A stretch of DNA of 64,000 nt, taken from NCBI GenBank assembly GCA_034401135.1, contig JAWZSP010000001.1, forward strand, positions 4,278,001 to 4,342,000, read 5' to 3'. Shown here piece by piece: positions 43,884 through 56,438 of this stretch; the stretch's first letter is position 1, and every line of letters begins with the position of its first letter. Under the pieces are notes generated by a model. The model saw only the letters and a list, made by a program, of their open reading frames with translations. It did not search any database and was not told the DNA's origin. The translations under genes and the position numbers were made by a program. The stretch comes from Volutella citrinella. Taxonomy: Eukaryota; Ascomycota; Sordariomycetes; Hypocreales; Nectriaceae.

Positions 43884-45161
43884 CTACACCATGATTCTCC
43901 GCAATCCGTCGGTGCCGCCAAGGACACGTTTGCCCGTCACTGCGCACCTCCCCTGGCCGCTCTCCCATTTGCCGGCGTGGTCCTCCATGAAGGTCTCCTG
44001 CCGCGGGTGCACACCCTCGAGCCACCTGTGGATACATGTGTAGCAGTAGACCAAGCCCGTCTGGCAAGCCGTCGGGGTGACAATCTCGCCGTGGCAGATG
44101 GGGCACAGAGATGAGTCGGTAGGGAACGGCACAGTTAAGATGGGGAGCAGCGAAGGGGTCGCAATCGGGGCGTCCTCGGCCGACGGCACCCACTCGCTGG
44201 GCTTGGCCGCCTCCTCATCCTGCGTCTTCTTCTTTTCCTTCCTGTTCTTCTTGCCATGGCCCGCTATCACAGGGGGCGGAAGGTCAATCGACTCGGTGGC
44301 CTTGCGAGACATTTGCTTCGCAAAATCGGACTGGTACCACCACTCGAGGAACTTCAACGCGAAGATGCTCGTCGGCAGCAGCACGGAGAGGCTGGACATG
44401 AGGCGAGGGCCGAGTTCTCGGGGCGACAGAAACGAGCCCCGCACGGGAGGGTGGCCGTCATCGGGCTTCTGGGTCAGGTCCTCAATGGCCCTGTAGTCGG
44501 CACCGTTCATCCGGCGCACGCGCGTTCCGATGAGCCACATGAGCGGGCTATGGTACTTGCTACCGTCGAACAGGTACGCCAGGTTGAAGGCGAGCATGGC
44601 AAAGTAGTAGGCGGCGTTGACGCTCGGGTATATGTTTCGAAGGAACCAGCGGTAGTAGTGCAGGAACCGGCCGCGCAAGGTCGGGTTCTCGGGCATGCGG
44701 GTGTAGGCAGCGCCGAGCAGCGCCCGGGGCGCGTTGACCTCGTAGGCCTCGTCGAGCTTGCGCTTGATGTACGGGATGCCGACGAGCACAATGAGGTTCT
44801 TCCACACGTCCCTGGCGGACAGCTTGAGCGACTCGCGGACGAGGCCGGGGGCGGTCATGCTGGCGCGGGGGATCTCGGCGTGCAGGCCCTTTTCGCGCTT
44901 GAGCCCGTAGAAGTTCTCGGTGAAGGAGCCGCCGCGGGTGCGCAGGTAGTGCCGCTCGACAAAGAGCATGGCGACGGCGTAGAGCTCATCGAAGGAGTTG
45001 AGGATTCGGAGGAGGTACCGCGGATGCCGGTGGGTTGCGACGGTGAGCAGGTAGCGGAGGGTCGGCGGCAGAAGAGCGTTGAGCTGCTGCTCGGAGAGGA
45101 CTTCGAAGAGCGATGGCTTCTGCTCGTCAAAGGTGCCCCGAAGGGACGTGACAAACTCCAT
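43884..45161 (-). CDS. PEX12: Peroxisome assembly protein 12 (RING E3 subunit)
   Basis: A single exon of 425 residues starts at MEFVTSLRG, the conserved PEX12 N-terminus; the in-frame extension upstream lacks an ATG and is not used. The pex2/pex10/pex12 domain is clear ([50 protein letters not shown]). The RING region begins at C353: [15 protein letters not shown] and CAVTG, with fewer zinc ligands than a canonical RING, which is known for PEX12. With PEX2 and PEX10 it forms the peroxisomal membrane ubiquitin ligase that modifies the import receptor PEX5 for recycling. A lysine-rich KKNRKEKKK patch near 310 is probably on the cytosolic side. Confidence 0.95.
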   Translation of the reverse strand: MEFVTSLRGTFDEQKPSLFEVLSEQQLNALLPPTLRYLLTVATHRHPRYLLRILNSFDELYAVAMLFVERHYLRTRGGSFTENFYGLKREKGLHAEIPRASMTAPGLVRESLKLSARDVWKNLIVLVGIPYIKRKLDEAYEVNAPRALLGAAYTRMPENPTLRGRFLHYYRWFLRNIYPSVNAAYYFAMLAFNLAYLFDGSKYHSPLMWLIGTRVRRMNGADYRAIEDLTQKPDDGHPPVRGSFLSPRELGPRLMSSLSVLLPTSIFALKFLEWWYQSDFAKQMSRKATESIDLPPPVIAGHGKKNRKEKKKTQDEEAAKPSEWVPSAEDAPIATPSLLPILTVPFPTDSSLCPICHGEIVTPTACQTGLVYCYTCIHRWLEGVHPRQETFMEDHAGKWESGQGRCAVTGKRVLGGTDGLRRIMV

Positions 45162-45952
45162 GGTGTCGGTGTCGCCGGGAGGATGATGGGGAACGGATGC
45201 AGAGACAGAGACGCTGGGAAACAGGCCGGAGGGAAGACCGAAATGCTGTCGTGTGTTTTCGTGCCGTCGTCGCAGTCGTCGAAGCAAGTCGTAGCGGACG
45301 AGGGAGATGAAGAGAGAGAGGTGCGCGTGCCTGTGCAGAGTCCGAGGTGGGATGAAGACGACAAGTCACCGGCGCAGCTACAAGTCGGTAGCGGTGGTGG
45401 TGGTGCTTGCCCGTGATTGTCGGAGCTTGGCGCCCTAGTGTCCCGTCGAGTTGGGCGAGATTCGCGATAAGGTGGACCCCCATTCGCTAACCCATCCGGG
45501 GGTGGAGGTCGGCACCACCACCTGTGACGTGCGAATTGCCTCGGCAACTTTGAGACCGATGCGCCGAGGAGCAAACAACCCGCATTCTCGCAGACTTAGA
45601 TATTAGTCTAGTGATGGATGAGTTGAGGTGAATGAGCCGGCAAGCCCAGGGGTAGAATTCGTACTGTCGCCTTTTGCGCAACCCTGCCGAAGCTCTCTGT
45701 CCAACCCAATTCATTCATATATACTACCTGGCCCCTGGAAGCTCGTTGACGAGTCAGCGCACTCCCATCATTCCGTTGGAGGGCAGCACTTCCGTAATTG
45801 GCAATCCAGGAACTGCCACTGCATCATAACTAAGTCGAGCCCACCGAACCTCCTCCCTCCGACAACGCAGCCTCACGTCGGCTACGGAGTGCACAGCCCA
45901 GCCCACCCCGAGAATTGTCGCCGCCCACCAGCAGCAGTCCCCGGCGGAACAG
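45162..45952. promoter_or_regulatory. Divergent promoter region of PEX12 and thioesterase
   Basis: About 790 bases separate divergent start codons of a peroxisome assembly gene and an acyl-CoA-thioesterase-like gene. No specific site is recognised. Confidence 0.4.
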
Positions 45953-46558
45953 ATGGCGTCCAAAAGCTCCCCACCCGAGCGCGCTGCAGCCGACAAGGCC
46001 ACTGTCGAGGACAAGATCCGAGCATGGCTGGTCAAGGAGAAGAATGACAGTGGCCATCTCAAGGCGGGCGTGCGTCCAGTCCACCCCCTCATCCCAGCAC
46101 TGGATCAAGGCTGACTGACAGCTGCGCGCGGCTAACAACTACAGGACTGGATGGCCACGCTCATCCCGCACATCACGCTGGTCTCGGTGTCCCCCGAGGG
46201 CGAGCACCCGTCGCTCGTCTTCGGCTTCACGGTGCAGGAGGGCCACTGCAACCGCCTCGCCAACCTCCACGGCGGCTGCGCGGCCACGCTATTCGACTTT
46301 GCGACGACCATGCCCCTCGCCCTCGTCAGCCGGCCCGGCTTCTGGGAGTACCTGGGCGTCAGCCGCACCCTCAACGTGACTTACATGCGCCCGGTGCCGG
46401 CGGGCGAGGAGGTGCTGATTCAGTGCGAGATTGTTCAGGTCGGCAAGAAGCTCGCGACGCTGCGGGGCGTCATGAGGAGGAAGAGGGACAATATGCTGCT
46501 GGTCGTCTGTGAGCACGGCAAGGTGAACATAGACGCCGATGTCAAGACGAAGCTGTAA
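45953..46558 (+). CDS. Hotdog-fold thioesterase (PaaI/ACOT13-like)
   Basis: Exons 45953-46069 and 46145-46558 join across a 75-base intron (GTGCGT donor, CTACAG acceptor) to give 176 residues. The hotdog helix motif is intact in NLHGGCAATLFDFATTM, preceded by the strand HPSLVFGFTV and followed by SRTLNVTYMRPVPAGEEV. This matches the PaaI/ACOT13 type of thioesterase superfamily, which hydrolyses acyl-CoA thioesters. The N-terminal 40 residues are a charged helix without an obvious mitochondrial signal, and no C-terminal SKL peroxisome signal is present (it ends in TKL). Sharing a promoter with PEX12 could hint at fatty-acid-linked regulation, but that is only inference. The substrate is unknown. 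Confidence 0.92.
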
Positions 46559-47160
46559 TCAGGTCCAGTAAAGTAGAGAAGCTACGCTCCCCCTCGATGA
46601 GGTAGGTACCTGGGCAACTGGGGTACGGTTCCATTTAGTGTGAGACGGGCCTCGCAACATTGATAGACGGCAAAAGAGCCTGCATACTCAAATGTCTCAG
46701 TGCTTATTGCTCCCTTTTAGTCACGCCCCGTGTTCAACCCATCCGGGATCAAGCCCTGTACCCCAGTCAAGCCAGTTTATGACAGTTCCGAGTTTGTTTG
46801 TTACTGGGGAGTGGAGTACTCTAGCAGCACTGGTACTATCCGTGTTCTAGGCCGCAGTATTCACCTCTAAAGTGTGGGGGTTTCAGGGACCCCACCAAGA
46901 TCTGCTGCGAATAGCCGCGTCCTCGTCGCATGCACTCCGTCACCGTAGCTTGGTACCTTCCATCCATCCCCCATATCATAAGCAGAGCCGCCTCGACCTC
47001 CCCCTCCATCTTCCCTCTACACTCTCGCATCAGACTTCACCTGTTCACCACCGCATATGCCTTTGCCCCTCCGCCACCGCTTTCCCGCCCCGCTCTGTTC
47101 GACCTACTGCCTCCCCCGCCTGCGACGACAAAGTACCGCCACGCCTCAGGCCCAGGCCAG
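46559..47160. other. Intergenic, upstream of F-box gene
   Basis: A leader-like CT-rich stretch from about 46960 to 47100 probably holds the F-box gene's promoter and 5' UTR. Nothing else is supported. Confidence 0.4.
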
Positions 47161-49166
47161 ATGATGGCATCCGCGCACGCCGGCCCGCTCGTGGCGCTAC
47201 CCGCCGAGATCCTCCACAACGTATTCGAGTGGGTAGCTCCCGCCGACGTCTTCGTCTTGGCGCGAGTGTGTAAGGCTTTCCGCGCCTACGTTTCTGGAAA
47301 CCGCAAGCTGTATCGCGATGTCTACCTGAACACCCTTGTCCGTAGCCCTCTTATCTGGTTTGCCTAGCGAGACCTGGTGCTGAGTCTGCAACTAGGATAC
47401 ACCACCTGCGCAAAACGACTTAGACTGGGAGAAGGAGATCCGCGACCTTGTGCGACTCGCGGCAATCTGTCGCCGAAGCGCAACAGCCGAAAAGGTTCGA
47501 ACGGGCGCGACATGCCATCGGCATGCCCTATGACTTCCCGAGTCTTGGTGCTAACTGCTGAGAGAAGGAACGGGAACTCAGCTTCGTTTACGATGTCGTC
47601 AATCGTCTGCTCAAAAACGCCAGCCCAAGCGGTGGCGTAACCAACTCCTCACGCACCCAGCTGGCCTCGCGCAACGGTTCCATCCTCCAAGACCTCTTCC
47701 GCGACGACACCACTCGCGAGGCCTTCCTTCAGCAGTCATCTCTCTTTGAAAGGGTCCGCCACGACGCAAGCAATCCCAGCATCCACCTGGGCCCTCCCGT
47801 TGCGCCTCGGACCCACCGCCAGCAACAGAGTGCCAAGATGCATTGCTTGTACGGTAGGGCCATCCTCTATGCCGGCAGGTCCTTGCGCTCTACGCGGACG
47901 TACCCGTATGCTTGCTCCAAGGTCTACGACCTGCGCCAGTACACGACGGCGTCCCGATGGGGGCCCTTCCTGAATGACGGCTCCGATGACGTGGACTGGG
48001 AGAAGCTTGAGGCTATCCTGATCATAATCGGTTCAAACGTCGGGGAGAACAACCTAACGACTAGTATCTTTAGCGATGTGTTTGATAGTCCCTTCGCTGG
48101 CGCCTGGGCAGGAAGCTACATGGTCACGCCAAGGACCATGCCGCTTCTGGACTCACGAGATCCGTACGGCGTGACGGGAGACTGGTATCGGGTAGGTTAT
48201 TGGCCTCGAGCCGACCAGACCTGGATGGACGCTGATCTAGAACCAGATTGTGTGCTTTATCGATTTCAACAGCCTCCTTAGCTTCAATGCTCCAGACGTA
48301 GACCTCATTACGCCAGATACCCCTCGCCAACCTCTTGATACCGACGAAGCTCTCCGCTTCATCAGAATGCGTCTAAGAGTCACCGGTGTCGTACCGCCCG
48401 GACCAAAGGATGGACAGCGCCTGCCCGTCGTGCACTTTGAAGGAGAGTCCCAGTCCCTGGACAACTCGCTGGATGATAATGCGAATTCCATGATTCGAGG
48501 TAAGGGCACTATCTGTTAAGGCACTTCAAGAACACACAGTTGTACACTGGAAAGATACATTTCCGCCTCTCCCCAAGGGGGCACCAAGCTGTTCTCCAAG
48601 CTAATTATATTCTGCCAAACTCCAGGCACCGTACGTCTAACAAGAGAAGGGGAGGTTCGGTGGACCACATTCTCCACTTTCCATGGCGTAGATCGCTGGC
48701 GGAGCGAAGGCATTCAAATTGGCGGCGTGGGCTCGGCTCGAGGCGTTTATGGTAATTGGTTCGACAGGTAAGCTCTCTTGACTCCGCCCTTTCTTTCATA
48801 TAAACCCCTCGAAGTGCCATGGCTCACGCAACCTGTAGCGGATTCGACCCTCATGGCCCTGCCGGCCCTACCGCTTTCTGGAAGAGTGCACCTCCTAGTT
48901 TGGATAGTGGCCTTCTTCCCTACCCCTCCCTTTTCGATCTCGGCATGGAGCTCGAGACCGATTCTGAGTTCGAGGACGGGGACGAAGACGACGATGACGA
49001 CGATGACCTTGAAGAAATTGAAGAACTGAATGACATCCATGCCTTACAAGAGATTCCAGGCTTGCTACGCAATGACGAGCCTGATGTTGTGGGCATTACG
49101 AATCCTCACCATCACTTGGAGCACCCAGACACGGACGTGGGTGAGATCCCTTGGGTTAACTTGTAG
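47161..49166 (+). CDS. F-box protein with acidic C-terminal region
   Basis: Six exons (47161-47337, 47396-47494, 47565-48191, 48247-48499, 48626-48767, 48839-49166) give 541 residues, all in phase. The F-box is at about 10-55 (LVALPAEILHNVFEWVAPADVF then VCKAFRAYV). The rest is the substrate side: SFVYDVVNRLLKN, TYPYACSKVYDLRQY, WDPF-less but with GDWYRIVCFIDFNSL and GVYGNWFDSGFDPHGP, a pattern familiar from fungal F-box proteins. The C-terminus has an acidic run (EDGDEDDDDDDDLEE). F-box proteins bring targets to SCF ubiquitin ligases via Skp1. The first intron has an uncommon GTCCGT donor, so that junction is the least certain. The target is unknown. Confidence 0.85.
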
Positions 49167-49806
49167 TGGCAAGAGGATGTTGGATCTGGCTGAATATTCG
49201 GTATTTCTCCTTTGTATATGGCGTTTCATTATACCATGGAACCTGGCGGGCTTGTACGTTTCAAATAGTGAACGAAGCGGCCATTTGTGTGCTACGACAT
49301 CATACAATCTACTCTCCATTCTTCTTTTTCTTCGGCTCCGCCCGCTCGTCGCATGCTAAAAGAGAGAAAAAAAAAGGTAAATGCAGCTGAGTCCAGTCTT
49401 TTTATTTTGCAGAAGTATTCTAGGAACAGAAACGCTTCGTTGCATGCAAGAAGAGTAGCAGTCACGAATCCCCCTAAAATAATCAGTCAAGGAGATGCGC
49501 TGTCGTAAGACTCTCGGGGGTATTCTAAAATACAAGAACAACTCAAATCATGTTGAAACCTCCCACCCCTTTAACCATAATTTCAGTAGCTGTGCGTGGT
49601 ATCGTTCCCTGGGGGCAAGGGAAAAAGGGATATGTATCAGATCAGGTAATATAGTCCATCCGTCTGCGTCCTCCTGTTCGTAAACCAAAAAGCAACTCTG
49701 GCCGCCTTGCCCATCCTCGTTCGTGTATTCTCTCTCGCATCCCATCATATACAAAAAATCAGCGTCCACAGAAAGATCAAAAGTGGGAGAAAACAAAGAC
49801 AAAGTT
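49167..49806. other. Convergent intergenic region
   Basis: This is an AT-richer 640-base stretch with an A tract near 49370, containing the 3' flanks of two converging genes. No gene is seen. Confidence 0.4.
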
Positions 49807-52800
49807 TTAATGAGGCGTGGCCCCTGAGTTAAGTATGATGCAATTGTTCAAGAGCGTGGAGCCCTCATGCAAAAGCTCCCACCGTGTGGTCTCAAAGGTG
49901 TCCTTGAGAACCATCAGCAGCGCCGAATTGGCATTGATACCCGATTTCCCCTGGAGGTTTCCAGGATTCTCGATGCTGCTGAACTTGACCAGATATTCCT
50001 TCATGTATCGAAGTTTGTCAGCACGGGTCGTGGGTTGCGGAGCGTTTGGACAGGGCCCCTCGAGAGCAAAACCGTAGCACCAAACGACCAGGGCCGCGAA
50101 ATATAGCACCCAGGGGCGGTTGAGGAGCACGTCGTCTCGAGCGTCGTAAGGCTCATCCAGGTGATATCCACCTGCATGGGGCCGCCCAACATGGTCGGGG
50201 GCCAAGACCGAGCACAGGAACTTGAGGGCATAGAAGGTTGCGTCTCTCGCTCTAGCTGAGTGGGCCCAGTGATCCTTGATTCGCCTCTGGGCGCTGCTGA
50301 ATTCTTGCGGGCCAATTGACCGGCCGAGGAGGCGCTTGGCTCGCGCGAACATCTGGCAGTCCACAATGTCGGCGTGCATTGCCATGTGGGCGAGGTGGTG
50401 CAACACCGTTCGGCTCTCGAAAACTATGTTGAAGTCGTTCCGCTTGGCCGCAGCGTCTCGGTACGGGTCTGTGGCACCAAGTTCGCTTCGGTCCATGGCT
50501 TTGTCGAAGTCTGCCTTCCAGGTGTCGTACGCGCGTGTCAAGGTGGCACGCCACCTATCCCGACCCCCCAGTGCTTGGATGATGCCACCACCTAGAACAT
50601 TCACTTGCAGGTCGCGCTGATGCATGTGCCATGACACACTCAACAGGCCCGCCATGAGCACTGTTCTGCCAAAGGACGTGGTGTGCACTTCTTGGCCACT
50701 GAGTGTTCGCTTCAGGCCTTCCAGGAAGGACATGGGCTTGATGCCGTTGGACATCAGATTCGAATCGATCCTAAACACCTCAGCGCTGCTTCCAGCCCGC
50801 CACAGGGACTCATCGCAGGGTAGAGGCAACCGCATTTCGTGCGCAACCATAACAGCCGAGTGACCAAACATGGTTGCATGGATAGAGTCAACAACAAATG
50901 CGGCAAATGCAGCACGGCGTGTTGCCTCATTTGTCACCCAATGATCCCACCATTTGTCGGCGGTGGGGGCTACACTGGACGTCGACGACTGCCTAGATCC
51001 GTTGGAGCCATCGCGTGGGTTGGGAGGTGACTCCAACGTGGACTTTCCGATGAGCGAGCGGCCACGGCGCATCAAGGTGATGGTCGTGGCGTGGTGAATG
51101 TGAGCGCGCTCATGCAACTCTCGAGAGGAGTACATCTTCTCATAGAGCTCAAGCAGGATAAGCGCTTGGAAGACCCATAGTTTGGCCGGCGGCCTGAAAC
51201 TGACATCCATGAAAATATCCCAGCGTAGGTGCCAAGCGATGAAGTTAGACAGTTGGGAACCAGCCTTGGTAACCCTTTCGCCGTAGCTCCTATCAAGACA
51301 GGCGGCCCCGATTGCCATCATGGATAGAAGCAACAGATTCGGCGTCTTATCTGGAGAGAAGGTCGGCTTGTGAAGAACAGGGATTTGCTCGCTGAAGTGA
51401 TGCCAGTATGAGCCAATATAGGCCTGCATCATCCGCTTGCTCAACATGTGGTCGCCGCTAGCTCGGTCACCTTCGAAGAAGTCGTCCCAGTGAGTGCCAG
51501 CTGGGCTGTGCTTGTTGTCGTTGAAGCGCTCCTTGATGAAGTCGTATAGGTCACGACTCTTGTCTTCAGAAATGGTCGCCTCCGGTACTTGCTGATCTAG
51601 GATGTTGTTGACAGCCATGACCTGCTGGGGTGCTGCTGGGAAGTACCCCATGCCCGCACTGTCCGCTCCTAGCAATGACATGTTGAATTGTGTGCCCTGC
51701 AAGTCAGTGTAGCTAGGAAAGATTAGCCATGTTCTAGGTTGTTTGTGCAATTGGGAGCATACTTGGAGTATCCACCCGGTCCTAAGGAATTCAACGCCGT
51801 CGATCCGGGGGAGTTGGAGTTGAACAAGAAAGCCATGAAATCTTCAGGCATGCCGACGTAGGGTGACTTGTTAAGATCTCCGTCGCCGCCGAAGACAGGC
51901 ACAGTCCCAGGAATTGCCATCTGATCCAGCATCATCATCTCCGCACTCTGGACGGCAGGCTCCACGTACTCCGCGGAGGTCGTACTGTCGTAGGACTGTC
52001 CCGGGCCACGGTTGGAAGCGGCCTGGCCGTTCGGATATTGCTGAGGAGGCAGATTCATCGGCATTACATTCTGCTGCGACACAAAACTCGTTGCCTGTGG
52101 TGTGCCTTGTGGTGGCCGAAAGCCTTGCTGCGTAGCCATTGGCGACATCATACCTGGCGTTGCTGGCATGCCCGGCATGGGTGGACGGTGAGAGACGGTC
52201 GGCGAGGGCAGCTGCGTCATCTGTGGCGTTCGATTCTCAAAAACTTGGCCCTGGCCCATGTATCCATCTGGTCCGTTGGGCATCACACCGTTCTGGTACA
52301 TGCCCGTTGGTGTATTGGCGATGGGAGAGAATGGGGGCACATCGTGAGGCGCCTGATATTGCATGTGCGACGCTCGGTTAGTGTAGTCAACGGGAGTGCG
52401 ACTGAATTCGGGCGAGTTGGAGCCAGGGGCAAGAGCTGGAGCCAAGTGCCCAGCCATGGAATCTCTTTGGTTGAGCTGTGATCCTTTGGCAGTATGCCTG
52501 TCCATGTGCCGTTTCAACAGGTCTCCGCGAACGAATGTCCTGGTGCAGTTGGGAAAACTACAGTGAAAGGTCTGTTTCGAGTTGTGGTTCAACTGATGAC
52601 GGTACCTGGCAGCTGTTAGTTCCCCGTATCACAGTGTCGCCGAAGACTCTTGGTAACACAGGCCACATACAAATGCTCCGCGCGGGAGTAACTCTTGCCG
52701 CAGCCCTCGGCACTACACTCAAATCTTTTGTCAAGCCCCTTTCGACTCCGTCGCCGCTTTCTAGGGCCAGGGGCGTCTGAATTTGAGGATGCGCCATTGT

Positions 52801-53002
52801 GGGCGTCGTTGTCTTCCGTCTTCACATCGGGATCTTGACCGTCGTGGTCGGGGGTGTTGCTTCGACGATGCATCGAGTCACGAGGCAGATTGTTATCAAC
52901 GGGGGAAACGTTCTGCGCGGAACCCATCGCGCCGGAGCTGGCGGGAGAAATGGGGAGGATGTGTTTTATGTCGGTCGGTTGGTTCGTGAGAATCGAGGCC
53001 AT
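49807..53002 (-). CDS. C2H2 zinc-finger transcription factor with fungal-specific domain
   Basis: Exons 53002-52671, 52605-51763 and 51712-49807 give 1026 residues. Two tandem C2H2 fingers are complete once the first intron is removed: C96-C101-H114-H118 and C126-C131-H144-H148 (RFECSAEGCGKSYSRAEHL and FHCSFPNCTRTF). A KRRRSRKG basic patch just before them is a likely nuclear signal. Residues 150-420 are rich in Pro, Gln, Met and Asn and disordered. The C-terminal half is a fungal-trans domain (SYWHHFSEQIPVLHKPTF, LRWDIFMDVSFRPPAKLW, WVTNEATRRAAFAAFVVD). This combination occurs in Klf1-type and related regulators of filamentous fungi. Targets cannot be named. The gene has an unusually long gene-free region upstream. 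Confidence 0.93.
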
Positions 53003-56000
53003 GACCCGATTGTCACAATGTCGGCGAGGGCGAGTGCCACGGAGATCTGCGCTATGAGAGTTCGTCCAGAACTTCTGGACGAGACCGGCGGACGGGTTTG
53101 CGTCAGTTGGGTCGATCTATGCGATCCCCGGGACAAGTGCCAGCGCTCGTCAGCTCGAGCCTCGTGGTGAGGGCACTCGTGATTATTCGCGGGGGTGGCG
53201 GACGGCCGATGGTCCGGTGGGAGTGGAGGTGGTGGTTGGAGGGGATTGGAGATGCCCTTGCACTAATAATAATTGCTGGATGCACCGTAACGCATGGCAG
53301 GCAGCTACTCGTCGTCGAGACGGAGCAGGGCGGCCTCGAAGGCTGTTGTCGGGAATAGACTTGATGCGAACACCTGAGCGGGCAACGCTTGAACTGGGCA
53401 GTTGCCGATGCAGTCGCGCAAATACTAGGGAGTGGGCTGGCGCTAGAGCGACGTTGGGGGGCTGGCGGGGGTTACCGTCTGCTTATAATTATTAGCGGGC
53501 GCCTCGAGTTGTCGCGTGTTTTGCAGGCAGAAGACGATGTAGAGTGGATCAGTGCATGTCAAAGCGGTTTTTGGGGCAGGCCGGGATGTGGGCCGTAGAC
53601 TGGGGATGCCGAACCGGTGCGGAGGCGGGCTTTAGTAATGGGATTTTGGGATGCGACGTGCCGTGCGTGTTGAACGGCCGTGGAGAGTGTCTTGGAGGGC
53701 CAAGGGCGAGGGCGAGCACCGGCCACGGAAAGCATTGGGGATGCGGACAGCTAAGGGAGTTGGAGCTCTTTCCAGCCCTAGCACCAGCCGGCCCGTTGGG
53801 GGCGTGCCGTGTAGCACAGCTATGACAGCTGAGTGCGGAGTCGTCCAGGATGCTCTGGTGCTAAGCAGACAGATCCATGCCTTGCAAGTCCCTGAGAAAT
53901 GGCACGCGCCGAGTCGAACGACGCACACAAGTGGGCACTCAGGCACGGAATCGAGACGGAGCGGGCAAGCACTGAGTCTGAAGGTCTAAGTAGCTCACAC
54001 ACGTGCAACGGCGGCACGGCGTTGAAGCTGTTGAACCTTAATGATGACGGGTTCTCGGGCGCTCGGCGGCGAATAAATCCCAGGAACATGAGCTGAGGTA
54101 GGCGACGCCCCGCCCGCTGGCGAGAAGTACGTGGCGGCGGTGGTGGAGTTCAGAGACGGCGCGATATTCAAAGGAACTCGCAGAGGCAGACGGATATGGG
54201 GAAGATGTGACGTGACGGTACAAGGAACGGGAGGATGAGGATGAACACAGAAAGGAAGCAGAGCAGGTCAGCATGCACTTACGTCGTCTTGGGAGCGAGG
54301 CGGGAGAATGCGCCGACAAGTCCACGGAGGAGTGAGGAGCGACGGTCAATGTTTGTCGGAGTCGGATTCGCCGGACAATTATGGACAGACGACGGTTGAG
54401 AGTCGAACCGCGCCCAGCTGCTTCAACCCTTGTTCTTTTTCAGTACCTTTTTGTGCGCCCGGTGGATGGTAGGTATGTATGTGTCTGTTGTCGGGCACGA
54501 GGCGCATGGAGGAGCAAAGGGAGAAAGCACAGGCAGCGGGTAGCTAGAGTCCGGGAATGAGATGAGGTGAAACTTCCCAGATGGGCACGCGCCGCGCACG
54601 GTAGGTGGATGACGAGTTGAGGGAAAAAAATAAAAAAAGAAGCAAGCGGATAGGCGTATGGCAGAATCTGTGACCCCAACCACGAACCCAGTCGTCACTC
54701 TCCTTTGGGTTCGATCGATGAGCGAGTGTTCTGGGGAAGTGCCAGCAGCGTCGTGGAACAGGACGCGGGTAAGGTGGGGGGTCTTATGGGAGACGGGCAT
54801 GGGATGGGATGGGATGGATGCGGATGGATCGAGGGCTGCTGGGTGCTGGGGGACGTGCTGGGGGATGTGCTGGGGGAGTGCTGTGCAGTAGCTCGCCAGG
54901 CGTGAGCCGTGAGCCTGCAGCCGCCGCCCCAGTCCCAGTCTGCACCGCACCTCACGGCCCTTCACCCAGCAGTCCCAGCCCAGGGCCGGACAGCCAGCCC
55001 GAGCTAACCCCCTCGAGGGCTCCCGGCTCACTAATAGTCCCAGTCCCCATTCGTCTGGGCTGCCACCACATCCCCGGTCCGCGCCCATCTAAGCCCACCC
55101 ACTCCCATGCACACATGCACATCCCTGTCACTCCATGGTAGCGTCCGCGGTCGCCGCCGCCGCCGTCGCTGTGGCCCGCCTCCACTCTGGCGCTTTCCCA
55201 TCATCAGCCTCGCCCGCTCTCCTTCGCTCCCGTCCCTGCCGCAGCTTAGGTTGGCTGTACCGGCGCAAACTGCGCGCCGCCCGCGCTGCAGAGTAACACT
55301 CTGGTGCCGTTGCATCGCACACAACAGGCCGTACTGGTACTTGACTTAGCACCCCCAAAGATCCTTCCGGTCTCCTAGCACTGCTACTCGACACGGACAG
55401 CGTGCTAAGTGCTCTCTCATGGGACAGATGTTTTTTTCGCTCCGAGTAACCGTCCAAGCACACAGCTGTTCTCCTCCCCCCTCCTCAAATGGTGCTACCT
55501 GGCATACTGCTGCTGAATGATGCCCTGATTTCGTCCTATCCAATCCCTCAAGGGCATCATCGTCCCTCTCCACCCCTCCGTCATCACCTCCCTCCTACAT
55601 AGTACCTCCTGTAAACACCTCGCGCTAGACCGTGACACTTTGCTCGGCTACACCACGCTTCGACCTAGCGCGCCTCATTTCCAATCCCTCAGTTGGGCGT
55701 CACACTCCAAACCCAGACAAGCAGCCCAGTTCCTACCCCTACGCCTACTTGCAAGGCCCTTGTCCAGCGGGCGAGGCCGCTCCCCGCCCCCCGGCCAGCA
55801 TCTGGCAGCCTCTCATCCCGCGCAACAGACACAATTGGGCAACGCACAGTAGCTTGAGTAGTTCTTGCGTTGTCCATTTATTGGCACTATGATTTGACGG
55901 TGGCCTGAAGTGTGCGGTTGTCCCCCACCCTCAACCAGCAACCTCGCCTAGCAGTGCAAGCGCACACAAGATATACCAGCAGAAGAGCCGTCACTGATAC

Positions 56001-56422
56001 CGACGGTTTTACGCCGCTCTCTTACGATACTCACCAGAGCCTGATAAGTGCACAACAAGAGAAAAAAAAATCTCCAGCCGTGACGGAATTGGAAGGGGTG
56101 TGTGCCGGTGGCAAGGCAGCCACCCCATCCGCCCACACCATCCATCCCCATCCCATGTCATTCACGGCTGATGATGAACCTGACCCTTTGCGTACTTTTA
56201 TAATACCGAGGCACCAGTACCTGAAGCTGATCAGCCCCCCCTCCGGCATCTCCAAACTCCTGCATCTGTGGGTGCCACCATCTCTGCCCACGAACAACCA
56301 GAGCTGTCATCGGTATTGGCCCTTGCGTAGTTGGTGGCTGGAGCTCCTGGTCTGTTCGGCCTCGGTGTGTCCAGCTGGGTAAGAAGGCGCAATGACGGCG
56401 AATACATGATGTGGCAAGTCCG

Positions 56423-56438
56423 CTCTCTCTCTCTCTCT
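56423..56438 (+). repeat. (CT)8 microsatellite
   Basis: Eight uninterrupted CT units in non-coding DNA. Confidence 0.85.

Noticed and set aside
44256..45416. 386-residue frame antisense to PEX12
   Set aside because: It is a shadow of GC-rich PEX12 coding sequence with no family pattern.
53905..53930. tRNA-like T arm (CGTCG, TTCGACT, CGGCG) on the minus strand
   Set aside because: The 5' acceptor strand complementary to the following CGTGCCA is not found at tRNA distance, and no anticodon arm forms.
54423..55088. 221-residue minus-strand frame in the gene-free interval
   Set aside because: Low-complexity composition from GGGAT and CT runs, no exon partners and no protein pattern.
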